The notes: generated by a model from the letters alone, not told the origin. DNA of 64,000 bases from an uncultured Saprospiraceae bacterium (GCA_937981555.1 CALJOK010000103.1:35354-99353); one strand, 5' to 3'; positions 36,163-45,563 are shown, counted from the stretch's first letter. Made by a program: numbers and translations.

Positions 36163-36528
36163 TTAAAAATTGGTGTGCAAATCTTTATAATTTTGACTCC
36201 AATGAAAAAGGAGAAAATGTTTGTTTGAAAAATACGAGCTATAAGTTGAAGAACGGTCATTCCTATTCATGTGGTAGAAATCGTCTACGAAAAAACCAAA
36301 TCTGTCCGATCCTGAATAGTCCCACTTCTCTAACCCCAATAAATGCATTATCTCATTTTTATCTAAAGTGGCTAAGTGCAGCGTATCAAAAATCCCGAAC
36401 AAGCCTACCAATTGTCTGATATGCTGAAAACTAAAACTGTCAATGCGTGGCGGCATCTTTATTTTACAGGGACTTATGATTTTTCTGATAAGAATTTGGC
36501 AGATTCGTTCGATCTGCTCTATTCCCAT
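36163..36528 (-). CDS. Uncertain reverse ORF in a rearranged gap, 121 residues
   Basis: An ATG-started 121-codon frame in an otherwise gene-poor stretch (36134-36897), opposite to all neighbours. It has a plausible globular middle (LVGLFGIFDTLHLATLDKNE, then FGFFVDDFYHMNRND). I recognise no family. The part encoding the FVDDFYHMN segment is repeated in inverted form downstream at about 36609-36645, where the plus strand reads VDDFYRLNGYD. It may be a remnant brought in by rearrangement rather than a working gene. Confidence 0.3.
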   Translation of the reverse strand: MGIEQIERICQILIRKIISPCKIKMPPRIDSFSFQHIRQLVGLFGIFDTLHLATLDKNEIMHLLGLEKWDYSGSDRFGFFVDDFYHMNRNDRSSTYSSYFSNKHFLLFHWSQNYKDLHTNF

Positions 36529-36642
36529 AATTATGACTTAAATATTGAGTGATTTTGAGAAGTGTAATTCTTTATGACCTGCTGGTTATCAGTTATTTAC
36601 AATAAATAGCGTGGACGATTTCTACCGTTTGAATGGATATGA

Positions 36643-36694
36643 CCGGAAGTATAAAAACAAAAAGGAGATAGAAATATATACAGTAAGTAGTTAA
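36643..36694 (+). pseudogene. Detached 3' end of a second REC-LytTR-cyclase-like gene
   Basis: The last codons (KKEIEIYTVSS, stop at 36692-36694) match the end of the 24302-25681 gene (KEEIEIYAVSS) at the fixed 11,013-bp offset. About seven bases are missing just upstream relative to the left copy, and homology is lost by about 36643. It marks the start of the right copy of the long repeat. Confidence 0.75.
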
Positions 36695-36866
36695 AGATAA
36701 ATTATACGAATCAGTTTTACATAAAAACCCACTTTTAGCACATAGGCTGAAAGTGGGTTTTTATGTTGATTTATTTCATGGCTAAAAACAGGGTTTTGGT
36801 GGTTGAAAAATGCAAGGTTGTGACAGGGTTTAAATTAGAAAGTACAGATGTTGCATATTTGACCTA
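36653..36866 (+). repeat. Long direct repeat, right copy (about 214 bp)
   Basis: Matches 25640-25853. It contains a copy of the same terminator hairpin (36723-36762), here with no intact gene in front of it, and supplies the upstream region of the gene at 36898. Confidence 0.9.
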
Positions 36867-36897
36867 TTAATAATAACAAATAAAAAAAACTAAATCA

Positions 36898-37299
36898 ATG
36901 AAGAATTTCTTAAAATCTGCACTTTTGATAATGGGACTATTTTTTATAGCAACAACCAGTTATGCACAGAAGACAAAAACGTACAAGCCTACAAAAGGAG
37001 ACCAATATGTCTATGTTCTTGTGAGGTACAATACTGGTGGTAAATGTTTTCCGGGTCTTTCAAATAGAAAGGATAAGGCAAGTTTAGTTTTGAATTGGGG
37101 AAGCGCATACAAGGACAAAAAGATTAAACTAAAACCTAAGAAAATAGGAGGAGGATCAGTAACTTCTCAAGGTGTAGTTCTTAAATTTAAAAATTATGGA
37201 AATGATTTTCCTCTAACTGTTACAGCTTATGATGCTTGTGAATTAAGGATTGGTAGTAGTGATCCAAAGGAAAGACAGTATGAGTACAAGTCTTATTGA
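36898..37299 (+). CDS. Small exported protein, unknown
   Basis: A 133-residue protein with signal peptide about 1-24 (ends SYAQ). The mature part is basic and beta-prone (DQYVYVLVRYNTGGKCF, then KKIGGGSVTSQGVVLKF), with two Cys that could pair. No family is recognised. Its upstream region is the right copy of the long direct repeat, shared with the 25878 gene, so the two may be regulated alike. Confidence 0.6.
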   Translation: MKNFLKSALLIMGLFFIATTSYAQKTKTYKPTKGDQYVYVLVRYNTGGKCFPGLSNRKDKASLVLNWGSAYKDKKIKLKPKKIGGGSVTSQGVVLKFKNYGNDFPLTVTAYDACELRIGSSDPKERQYEYKSY

Positions 37300-37424
37300 T
37301 AAATATAGCAGCAATTCTGGATATGGTTTTTTACAACCACGAAGTATCCTTAAAAATATTTTATCAATTTTCTAATTTTCAACCTGCGTAAGGTCAGTTA
37401 TTTTAATTAAACAGAAAAAACATC

Positions 37425-37994
37425 ATGAAACGAATTATTTTATTAATAACCTTAACCATTACTCTCAATACAAGTTGTAATGATGAATGCAAAGGCGCGC
37501 TAATTGACTTGACTACATCATTGTTTCCTAGTGTAGTAGGTACTGTATTGGCAGGAGTACCTTTTAATATTGGAGCAGTCATTGAAAATGCTATCCCTGC
37601 TGTAGCTACATGTATTGGAAATACTGCAGGCATCTCAAATAGCAATTATAAAGTGAATTATGGGACATCATCAGGCAATTATACATCCAACGAAGAGAAT
37701 GCTGATTACGCCATAGGTTCAATAGATTCAGGTGACTCAATTACTGAAAATTTTGAAACTACATTTACGGAACCAGGTTTTTATGAGTTAATAACCATTA
37801 CCGATTCTAATGGTCAAGTGGAAGAGGATAATGAAAACAATAATACATATTTCGCTGAAAATGAATATCGCTCTGCTAGTCAATCAACCCAAAGCCTTGG
37901 TAATCCAAAATCTAGATTAGTTTTTGAAGTATTACCAAATCCCGATTTTAGGCCGGAAGAAGGTATGCCTAAAGTTATAATGATTAGACTATAA
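37425..37994 (+). CDS. Lipoprotein with CARDB-like domain (paralogue A)
   Basis: A 189-residue lipoprotein; signal peptide with lipobox LNTSC (Cys at about residue 18). The C-terminal part (about 65-145) has an NYGTSSGNYTSNEENADYAIG ... EEDNENNNTYF pattern resembling CARDB-type adhesion modules, which typically end in a DxxNxVxExNExNN-like motif. It pairs with the shorter gene at 40815, which has the same ending pattern. It starts a set of four lipoprotein genes on the same strand. Confidence 0.65.
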   Translation: MKRIILLITLTITLNTSCNDECKGALIDLTTSLFPSVVGTVLAGVPFNIGAVIENAIPAVATCIGNTAGISNSNYKVNYGTSSGNYTSNEENADYAIGSIDSGDSITENFETTFTEPGFYELITITDSNGQVEEDNENNNTYFAENEYRSASQSTQSLGNPKSRLVFEVLPNPDFRPEEGMPKVIMIRL

Positions 37995-38003
37995 ATATTA
38001 ATT

Positions 38004-39437
38004 ATGTTGAAAAGAATTTTAATACTTACAGCTATTCTAATTGGGCTATTATTTTCCTGTAAAAAAGGAAATAATAACCCAATGGATGTAGAACCAACTC
38101 CGAACTCAACTGGAGGAGGAGTAACTATTTCCTTTACTGTAGAGGGAATAACATTAAATAATGGTGATGTCGATTTTTTTTCATCCACTTCAGCTATACT
38201 TAGTGCTTCGGTACCTACAATCGCACCTACGAATGCTCCTATATTTGATCACGGGCATATGATATTTGATCAACCTCCAACTCTGGAAGCTATTAAAATG
38301 AATGAGTATGTTCAAAAAACGACCTTTGGAGAGATTAATAATCCGAATTTCTTTTTTGAGAGTACTTTTTCTGATCTCATTCCAAACAAGACCTATTTTT
38401 ATATTGCTTACATTAAAGCTACTTCAAATGGGGAGGATTTCTTATCCATTGGGAGTAGAAATGTTGCAGGAAATTTAGTGATTGATGCCCGTTCATTTAC
38501 TACAATATCAAATAATTTCCCTCCGGGTGTTTCAACGCTTAGTACAGAATATATTTCTCCTAACCTTTTTAAAGTTTATGGAATTATTGATGAAACAAGT
38601 GAGAGCACAATACAAGAATACGGTTTCGTATGGAAAGAAGAATTTAACTCTCTCCCTTCGACTTCTGATAATAATGGAAAAAAAATAACTGGACAAAATT
38701 CAACATTGACCAATGGCCATAGCTTTCAAGAAAACATTTCAGTAAATCCAAATAAAGTTTATACCATTCGAGCATATGCAGAAAATGAATTTGGGATAGA
38801 TTATGGAGAGTCCTTTACTATTTTTGGTGATTATAATTGGGCTTCTTATAATTCCCCTCCTGATGGGCTATTTTCAATTTGCCATGAAGAACGATTTGTA
38901 AATAATGATAGGGATTGGGATACATCAGGGGCAACCAATTTTAATATTAACTATACCTTATCTACATCAGGTAATTATTATCGAATAGACAATAATGAAG
39001 ATAATACACCATGGAATCTTAAGACAAGAGATATAGACTTGGCAGGATTATTAAATTATCAGATAGATTTGGATGTAAAAGTAAGTCAAGGAGATTTTTC
39101 TTCAGGTTTAAGGTGGGAAGGGAACAGTAATAATTGGGGGTATTTTTTTGGTTTTGATAAAGTAGATAAATATTATTGGATTGGGTATTGGGATACTGCG
39201 GGAAATGAAACTACTATTAAATATGAATCCGCTGAAAATATATTAACAGCAAATGATTACCATAAACTAACGATAAGAAAACAAGATGGTAGATTTTACC
39301 TATTTATCGATGAAATATTTATTCACGATTTTTCAGACACAGTACTAGAGGGAGATTGGATTATGTTTAGATGTGCAAGCAACTCAGACGTTTATTATAA
39401 AAATTTTTTAGTAAAATCATTTGGATTATGTCAATAA
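38004..39437 (+). CDS. Lipoprotein with FN3-like and LamG-like domains (paralogue B)
   Basis: A 477-residue lipoprotein with lipobox LLFSC (Cys at about residue 19). Two Fibronectin III-like segments (about 40-160 and 170-275) carry the Bacteroidota pattern KVYTIRAYAENEFGIDYGE. The C-terminal domain (about 295-470) resembles a concanavalin/LamG-type jelly roll (LRWEGNSNNWGYFFGFDK, KLTIRKQDGRFYLFIDE), which often binds carbohydrate. It begins 9 nt after the previous gene and overlaps the next by 10 nt, so the set is an operon. Its closest relative in view is the next gene. Confidence 0.75.
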   Translation: MLKRILILTAILIGLLFSCKKGNNNPMDVEPTPNSTGGGVTISFTVEGITLNNGDVDFFSSTSAILSASVPTIAPTNAPIFDHGHMIFDQPPTLEAIKMNEYVQKTTFGEINNPNFFFESTFSDLIPNKTYFYIAYIKATSNGEDFLSIGSRNVAGNLVIDARSFTTISNNFPPGVSTLSTEYISPNLFKVYGIIDETSESTIQEYGFVWKEEFNSLPSTSDNNGKKITGQNSTLTNGHSFQENISVNPNKVYTIRAYAENEFGIDYGESFTIFGDYNWASYNSPPDGLFSICHEERFVNNDRDWDTSGATNFNINYTLSTSGNYYRIDNNEDNTPWNLKTRDIDLAGLLNYQIDLDVKVSQGDFSSGLRWEGNSNNWGYFFGFDKVDKYYWIGYWDTAGNETTIKYESAENILTANDYHKLTIRKQDGRFYLFIDEIFIHDFSDTVLEGDWIMFRCASNSDVYYKNFLVKSFGLCQ

Positions 39438-40744
39438 AATATAATTATTTATTCTTTTTGTTACTAAGTGTAGCATTTATCCAATGTAATGATGATGAAA
39501 TGCCTGAACCACAATCAGTTGAGGGTGTCGAAGATTGTTTAGGTACAACATATACAACAGGAGAAGCATCATTAGCATCAGATTCAGAAGTTAGGGTGCA
39601 GTCAAAAATACTTACCCTTGGTACTGACCAAATAATTGAACACGGACATTTAATAAAAAAAGGTCAAATTCCTACTGTAGATGATTATGATAATTTTAGC
39701 TCATTAGGAATAAAATCAATAGCATCAGACTTTACGAGTACATTCCCGAACTTAGACCACTCCAGTAAATATTATACGGTGGCTTATATAACATACAATA
39801 GTGGAGCCTGCTACCACAGTAACCATAACGAAATTAGTACTCCTATAAAAAATTTCGCTCAAGTTAGAACTTTAAATTTTACTGCTAATCAAAATGGTGT
39901 AGTAGATGTTACAGCTGTTATTGATGAGACCTTTGGCGAAGATGTTATAAGATGGGGTTTTGTTTACACCGCAGGGAATAATCCACCTGATTTTAATAAT
40001 GCTACTATAGTGGTTGATCAAAATCTAACAACAGGAGTAATTTCTCATGGTTTTTCTACATCTATTAGTGATTTAGACAATGATAAGATTTATACTATTT
40101 CTGCCTTTGCTGAAAATAATGCAGGGATTACTATTGCTGACCCTATCAAAATTCATAGGCATGATTTTGATTTTCAAAACTTTAATTTATCTAACGCAGC
40201 ATTTACTTTAATTTTAGATGAGTCCTTTAATGATAATACTAATAATTGGCCAGAGGGTACTTCTAGTGGTGGCGTTGTATTTGATTTAAGATCAGGGTAT
40301 TACAGGATAAAGACTACGGATGATAGTGGAGGGTATGTAACATTTGAAAATCCAGAAAATATTTTGCAAGGATTGGACAATTACCAGATTGACCTTACAA
40401 TTGATTTTACTCAAGGAGGTAATGATGGCTATTCAGGGTTATATTTCGAGGGTACAGATTCTTATCAGCAATATTTGTTTGGAATTATTAAGGGTGCTTA
40501 TGTAGTAGGATATTGGAATAACTTAGATATATGGGAGCAATTAAAATGGGATGATAATATTAATGATATTGGAAATAATTTATTGACAGTCAGAAAAGTT
40601 GATGGAGTATTTTATTTATACGTTAATGAAGTATTTGTATATACTTTTGATGACTTTGCTTTTGACGGTTATACTGTTAGATTTAGAGCAGGTAGTAACG
40701 CTACCATTGATTTTGAAGAATTAACTATTAGAAAGATTCTTTAA
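39428..40744 (+). CDS. Lipoprotein with FN3-like and LamG-like domains (paralogue B')
   Basis: A 438-residue lipoprotein, lipobox AFIQC (Cys at about residue 20), with the same domain order as its upstream neighbour: FN3-like segments (KIYTISAFAENNAGITIAD) and a LamG-like C-terminus (LYFEGTDSYQQYLFGI, LTVRKVDGVFYLYVNE, then VRFRAGSNA). The two are clear tandem duplicates that have diverged. Start overlaps the upstream stop region by 10 nt. A carbohydrate- or protein-binding surface role is inferred. Confidence 0.75.
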   Translation: MSIKYNYLFFLLLSVAFIQCNDDEMPEPQSVEGVEDCLGTTYTTGEASLASDSEVRVQSKILTLGTDQIIEHGHLIKKGQIPTVDDYDNFSSLGIKSIASDFTSTFPNLDHSSKYYTVAYITYNSGACYHSNHNEISTPIKNFAQVRTLNFTANQNGVVDVTAVIDETFGEDVIRWGFVYTAGNNPPDFNNATIVVDQNLTTGVISHGFSTSISDLDNDKIYTISAFAENNAGITIADPIKIHRHDFDFQNFNLSNAAFTLILDESFNDNTNNWPEGTSSGGVVFDLRSGYYRIKTTDDSGGYVTFENPENILQGLDNYQIDLTIDFTQGGNDGYSGLYFEGTDSYQQYLFGIIKGAYVVGYWNNLDIWEQLKWDDNINDIGNNLLTVRKVDGVFYLYVNEVFVYTFDDFAFDGYTVRFRAGSNATIDFEELTIRKIL

Positions 40745-40814
40745 GTTGTTCTCTATCTGTTCGAGCAGCAGTTTTTCTTGTATTATTTCATTATCCCAAA
40801 TTGCTAAAACTAAG

Positions 40815-41231
40815 ATGAATAAGATATTCGTAATATTTTGTTGTATTTTTTTTGTAGTTAGTTGTCGTCCTTGTAAAGAAGTATATCTACCAGATTTAAG
40901 TACAAGTGCATTAGTTTTTCCACTATCTATTTTAACTGGTATTTCCTTTGACATTACAGGTATTACAAGAAATAGTTCTGGAAATAAAAAAGGAGATTGT
41001 CAGTATAGTTTTACTTCAGCAGGTCTATCAAAAACGTTAATTGTTATTAGCCAAGGGGGCGGGATAGAATTGGATTCAATTATTGTGGAAATTCCTGTTT
41101 TAGAAGAAGGTGAAGAATATCCGTTTTCAATACCATTTAAAATTTTTAATTCAGGAACTTTGTTAATATCTGCAATTACGGATTGGGAAAATCAGGTTGA
41201 AGAAAGTGATGAGAATAATAATGGAAATTAA
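40815..41231 (+). CDS. Lipoprotein with CARDB-like domain, short (paralogue A')
   Basis: The open frame extends up to 40746, but the ATG at 40815 opens a proper lipoprotein signal (MNKIFVIFCCIFFVVSC, Cys at residue 17). The 138-residue product has a CARDB-like beta domain ending EESDENNNGN, then stops. The paralogue at 37425 continues for about 45 residues after the same motif. The gene is therefore either naturally short or cut at its 3' end; the sequence after it (41232-41534) is non-coding. Confidence 0.65.
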   Translation: MNKIFVIFCCIFFVVSCRPCKEVYLPDLSTSALVFPLSILTGISFDITGITRNSSGNKKGDCQYSFTSAGLSKTLIVISQGGGIELDSIIVEIPVLEEGEEYPFSIPFKIFNSGTLLISAITDWENQVEESDENNNGN

Positions 41232-41534
41232 GAGTTAAAATTAAACAACCGTTCTTGGCAAATAAACTCTGCTGTTCAATACAAGAACAAATAAATCGCT
41301 CGTCCCACCTCTGCAAAACAGAGGTAACATACCCAAGGCAGACTTAAAAAAAGTTTTTTCTGGTATAAGAAAAGCGCAGCACAAGGATTTATTCAAGCCA
41401 AACAAGCCTTGGCTATTTATGACCTGAATTAGAAAACCTAGATAATTTATCTTTTTTTGAAATAGTCTGATACACTTATAAACAGATACGGATTAGGCAA
41501 TTAAATAAAAGCTTTCACCTCTAAAAAATAGAAA
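41232..41534. other. Non-coding gap after the lipoprotein set
   Basis: About 300 nt with no convincing gene, only short broken frames and a small CTCTG...CAGAG inverted repeat near 41309-41325. It may be debris from decay at the end of the lipoprotein set. Confidence 0.4.
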
Positions 41535-41978
41535 ATGAATTGTATAATTTGTTGTAAGGAGATAAATATTGATGAAAGTAATTCTAAAGTATACATTAGA
41601 GAGTTTGCTAGAAAAGCAGAGGGAACAACTATCTCGACGAAATATATTGATAAGAAAGTAAAGCCTTGCAAGGATTGCTACGATAGAGTTAAGAGAGTAG
41701 AAAGGATAGAATCATTTCTATTTTATATCGGAGCTATTCCAGCGGTATATGGCACACTATTATTAACTTATGAAGCATCAGCAGGTACTGATGTGATAAT
41801 TTACGCTTTTGCTGGTATCTTTTTGATGTGTATTGCTTCTTTTCTTCCTTCTAATAGAGTTAAGATTCATGAAGATTCGGTGATTAAAAAAATTGAAGGT
41901 CGGGCAAATATTGATAAAAAATATTCAGCTAGCAAAGTCTTAATACGGACAAGAGAGAATGAACAATGGTGGTTATAA
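41535..41978 (+). CDS. Small membrane protein with N-terminal zinc-ribbon-like Cys pairs
   Basis: A 147-residue protein with CIICC at residues 3-7 and CKDC at about 49-52, a spacing that suits a treble-clef or zinc-ribbon fold. Two membrane helices follow (about 62-80 and 86-104), then a basic C-terminal tail ending EQWWL. No signal peptide; both ends are probably cytoplasmic. No family is recognised. It is isolated by non-coding gaps on both sides. Confidence 0.55.
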   Translation: MNCIICCKEINIDESNSKVYIREFARKAEGTTISTKYIDKKVKPCKDCYDRVKRVERIESFLFYIGAIPAVYGTLLLTYEASAGTDVIIYAFAGIFLMCIASFLPSNRVKIHEDSVIKKIEGRANIDKKYSASKVLIRTRENEQWWL

Positions 41979-42356
41979 TATTTTCAATTCGAAAGAGCTG
42001 GCCAAAACAAAATTAAAATCTACTATAGTAATAAAAGGAAGCACAAATCCATGGGGACAAAATCACAAAGCCGCAAGCAGTTTCCTGATACTTTTGGTTT
42101 GGTTGTTATAATAAAATACGGTGAGCAGTCCGGTTTTTTTATGACAAGACAGTCAACTGTTTGCTTGTACTTAACATAATCATATTTATCGGCATTATTG
42201 TATCGTCCTAAAATAATTGGCTCTCAACTGTTTCGGAGACACTATTAATATAATAATACGTTTTCTTTAATAGTTTGAAACAAGCTGTCTAAGAATCGTA
42301 TAAAAATATAACTATCACAAACGCCTTTTTTAAATGATAAAATTTTTAGAAGGAAA
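41979..42356. other. Non-coding gap before the acyltransferase gene
   Basis: About 380 nt. No gene, no clear palindrome. It contains ATGGGGACAAAAT (about 42051), a string also present in the palindrome-rich zone at 19880, so it may share some debris with it. The last part must hold the promoter of the acyltransferase gene, not identified. Confidence 0.35.
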
Positions 42357-43421
42357 ATGAATAATTATTTAAGTCTGAAATTAAAAGTGATTTCTTTTTT
42401 TGCAATCATTTTAGTCGTCTTTTTGCATTCTTATGATTTGGTTATAAAAGTAGATGCAGATAATGTATTATCCTTAAGTAAAGGATACACGACATTTATA
42501 CAAGAATTTATAAGTCAAGGGATTACAAGAATTGCAGTTCCTATATTCTTCACTATTTCAGGATATCTATTTTTTCTTGGTTTAAAAGGAAGTTTACCTG
42601 AGTTTAAAAAGAAGATGAAGAAAAGAGTTAAAACATTACTCTTTCCTTATTTGCTTTGGTCCGCACTTGGAATATTATTATATCTAGTCTTACAATCTCT
42701 TCCTGTAGTTCAAAACTATTTTACAAGAAAATTAATTAGTGAACATTCTACAAAAGAATTACTAGAAACCCTTTTTCTTAATCCAATCCCTTATCAATTT
42801 TGGTTTATTCGTGATTTAATAATTTTAACAATATTATCTCCTATTCTATTTTGGTTACTTCGTTATCTTAAAATTTGGTTAGTTGCATTTTTATTAGTCA
42901 TATGGTCTTATAATTTTGACTTAGTAATCATAGCGAATGAAGCATTATTATTTTTTGTTTTTGGAGGACATTTAGCACTTCATCAACAGAATTGGATTTT
43001 GCATCATTTCTCCTCAAAAAAAGCATTCATTCTATTCACCTGTTGGATATCAATTATCGTGATTAAAACAACCATGATTCATCTTGATTATTCTACATTA
43101 TTCGTGACTGATATTATCCATAAAATTGGTGTTCTAATTGGTGTTTTAGCTGTTTGGGGTGTATATGATTTTCTTGTAAAAAGTAAAGAGTCGAAGTATT
43201 CATTTATATTTTCGTTTACATTTTTCATTTTTGCTTTCCATGAACCCGTTTTGACTATTCTAAAAAAAGGATTTTATTCAATATTAGGACAGGGAGAAAT
43301 GACATCAATTATTATTTATTTTACGGCACCTACTATTGCCATCATATCTAGTATTTTGATTGGCTATTATCTAAAAAAAATCACCCCTCAACTTTATAGT
43401 TTATTGACTGGCGGTAGGTAA
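42357..43421 (+). CDS. Acyltransferase 3 family membrane protein
   Basis: A 354-residue polytopic membrane protein with about ten helices. It opens LKVISFFAIILVVFLHSYDL, where the His of LHS fits the conserved catalytic region of Acyl_transf_3 (OafA/NodX-type) enzymes, and later has FWFIRDLIILTIL and FHEPVL. Such enzymes move acyl groups onto sugars of O-antigens, exopolysaccharides or glycans at the inner membrane. Its place at the start of a region with glycosyltransferases and Wzz/Wzy-like proteins fits glycan decoration. The exact substrate cannot be read. Confidence 0.85.
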   Translation: MNNYLSLKLKVISFFAIILVVFLHSYDLVIKVDADNVLSLSKGYTTFIQEFISQGITRIAVPIFFTISGYLFFLGLKGSLPEFKKKMKKRVKTLLFPYLLWSALGILLYLVLQSLPVVQNYFTRKLISEHSTKELLETLFLNPIPYQFWFIRDLIILTILSPILFWLLRYLKIWLVAFLLVIWSYNFDLVIIANEALLFFVFGGHLALHQQNWILHHFSSKKAFILFTCWISIIVIKTTMIHLDYSTLFVTDIIHKIGVLIGVLAVWGVYDFLVKSKESKYSFIFSFTFFIFAFHEPVLTILKKGFYSILGQGEMTSIIIYFTAPTIAIISSILIGYYLKKITPQLYSLLTGGR

Positions 43422-43642
43422 TTAAAACTTGTCACCATTTTTGATATACTATTATATTAATATCGAAGATATATCTTCAATATTAATAATCATTAAACAA
43501 TATCCCTCAATCCTCTATTTACGCACACCTATTAACAATTCTAAGGTATTTTCCTGATTCTATTTTTGGGAAATATTCTATAAATGAGATTGAATTAATT
43601 CAATCTTCGTTTACCTGTCTCACGAGTAAAAATTAAACTTGA

Positions 43643-45550
43643 ATGCATATAATTAAATGGTTAGGAATATTGTTTCTTGTGATAACTTGCATCGGTTCTT
43701 CCTATGAAGGAGGAGTGATTGAGGAGGAGGAATTAATGGCTTCATGCCCTTGCGATATCCGCTCTGATTCTTTGGAATTAGTTAATTTTTATCAAAAAAC
43801 TAATGGACAAGATTGGACCAACCAATGGAACCTTAGTCAACCTTTTAGTACTTGGTATGGACTAAAATTAAATTCAAGTGGATGTGTACAATGCATTGAT
43901 TTGGATGGGGACCCGAGTTGTGGGTGGAAACATAATCGAGGAAATAATTTAATAGGCCAACTTCCCGATCTTAACTTACCTCATGTTGAACATTTGTTTC
44001 TTGGGTTTAATACATTATCTGGTCCTGCACCTGCTTTAAAAAATATGACTTTCTTATTAACGCTTCAGTTATCTGGAAATCAATTTAGTGGATCTCTTCC
44101 TGATTTTCATTTCCCGAGATTAGTCTCTTTAGAATTAGAATTCAATCAATTTACTGATACTATTCCTGATTTTCAGCATATCCCAAAATTGACAACACTT
44201 TATTTAAATTATAATAAACTGTCTGGAAAGATTCCTAATTTTTCCAAACTTCCTGCACTCAAACGATTATATATTTCAAAAAATCAATTAGTCGGATCTG
44301 TTCCAAATCTTGTAAATTCTTCCAAATTACAATTTGTCTCTTTTTCAAAAAATAGACTGGTCGGCCCAATCCCAAGTTATCACCATTTAAAAAAATTAAG
44401 CCATTTAGATCTTTCTATGAATCAAATAAAAGGAAAATTACCATCCTTTAAAAAAATGAAAGCATTAAAAAATGTCAATTTCTCTTACAATCAATTGGAA
44501 GGAAAAATTCCATCTTTTAAAAATGCGAGTCATTTAGAAGCACTCGTGCTTTCTAATAATAGGTTTACAGATTGTCCAAAGTTTTCTAATAAACCTGCTT
44601 TAAATAAATTTTTAGTCAACGGTAATTTTTTAGATTTCAATAGCTTAAAGAAAAATAGTTCTCATCTCCAAAAGTTAGAATCATATGATTATCAAAGAGA
44701 TAATAAAAAAGATTCTTTGATTTATCTTCTAGTTGGAGATACGATTAAATTAGACCTAGAAATTGATGATCTCAAAAACAATTATTATGAATGGTTTTTT
44801 GCAGGAGAGAAATTGGAAAATAATAATGAATCTTTTCTTCAAGTAGACCAAATTAATCCAGATCAAACTGGTAAATATTTTTGTGAAATAAGTAATCGGG
44901 AATTTCCAGGGTTGACGATAAAAAGTTTTGATTTTATTCTCAAACTGGAGGACTATATGGATTTGGAACAACTGGAACAAATTCAACCTCTTGCTCAAAA
45001 TGATTTATTTAATCTAAATACAAATACTTCTAACTTTATGTTGGACGTATTGGACAATGATGAATTATTGGGATTAGAAGATTGGGAAATCTCTATCATT
45101 GAGGAACCTCAAACAGGTTTACTTTTCAATTTAGAAAATGGAAACTTTAAGTACTCTGTACCTTCAGATTTTGAGGGAGATATCTCTTTCCAATATCAGC
45201 TTACTAATGTATTAAATCCAGATAATTTCTCAGTAGCGACTGTTGAGATGAGCATCCAATCTAATGATGTTTTAGCGAATCAAATTCCTAATGCAATTTC
45301 TCCAAATGGAGATGGAGTAAATGATTATTTCATCGTTCCAGACTTAGAATCAAATCCAGATCTTAAAAATGAGTTAATCGTATTCGATAGATTTGGACAA
45401 GTCGTCTATACAGCCAGTCCTTATCGAAATGACTGGGATGGAATATTTGAAAATACTTTAGGTCCGCTCCCAGAGGGAACCTATTTCTATACTTTGGAAA
45501 TTGAAAATAACCCAAGAAAACTCTCAGGATTTATTGAACTGAAGAGATAA
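43643..45550 (+). CDS. LRR surface protein with gliding-motility (CHU_C) T9SS type B domain
   Basis: A 635-residue exported protein. The signal region (1-20) is followed by a Cys-containing cap (ASCPCD) and about ten plant-like leucine-rich repeats over residues 110-320 (LTTLYLNYNKLSGKIPNF, repeated with L..L.LS.N...G.IP). An Ig-like part (about 360-440), a cadherin-like part (about 450-545), and a CHU_C T9SS type B sorting domain (about 550-635, PNAISPNGDGVNDYF ... VFDRFGQVVY ... GTYFYTLE) follow. LRR modules usually bind proteins, so an adhesin or recognition role is likely. It is followed after 13 nt by the glycosyltransferase gene. Confidence 0.88.
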   Translation: MHIIKWLGILFLVITCIGSSYEGGVIEEEELMASCPCDIRSDSLELVNFYQKTNGQDWTNQWNLSQPFSTWYGLKLNSSGCVQCIDLDGDPSCGWKHNRGNNLIGQLPDLNLPHVEHLFLGFNTLSGPAPALKNMTFLLTLQLSGNQFSGSLPDFHFPRLVSLELEFNQFTDTIPDFQHIPKLTTLYLNYNKLSGKIPNFSKLPALKRLYISKNQLVGSVPNLVNSSKLQFVSFSKNRLVGPIPSYHHLKKLSHLDLSMNQIKGKLPSFKKMKALKNVNFSYNQLEGKIPSFKNASHLEALVLSNNRFTDCPKFSNKPALNKFLVNGNFLDFNSLKKNSSHLQKLESYDYQRDNKKDSLIYLLVGDTIKLDLEIDDLKNNYYEWFFAGEKLENNNESFLQVDQINPDQTGKYFCEISNREFPGLTIKSFDFILKLEDYMDLEQLEQIQPLAQNDLFNLNTNTSNFMLDVLDNDELLGLEDWEISIIEEPQTGLLFNLENGNFKYSVPSDFEGDISFQYQLTNVLNPDNFSVATVEMSIQSNDVLANQIPNAISPNGDGVNDYFIVPDLESNPDLKNELIVFDRFGQVVYTASPYRNDWDGIFENTLGPLPEGTYFYTLEIENNPRKLSGFIELKR

Positions 45551-45563
45551 GAATTAATACACT

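Noticed and set aside
36159..36419. 86-codon plus-strand frame opposite the uncertain reverse ORF
   Set aside because: It has no signal peptide, no domain and starts in the inverted-duplicate region; the reverse frame is longer and more protein-like.
25640..36866. Insertion sequence or prophage as the cause of the 11-kb repeat-bounded segment
   Set aside because: No transposase, integrase or phage gene lies inside, and the repeats are long direct copies of a gene end rather than terminal inverted repeats.
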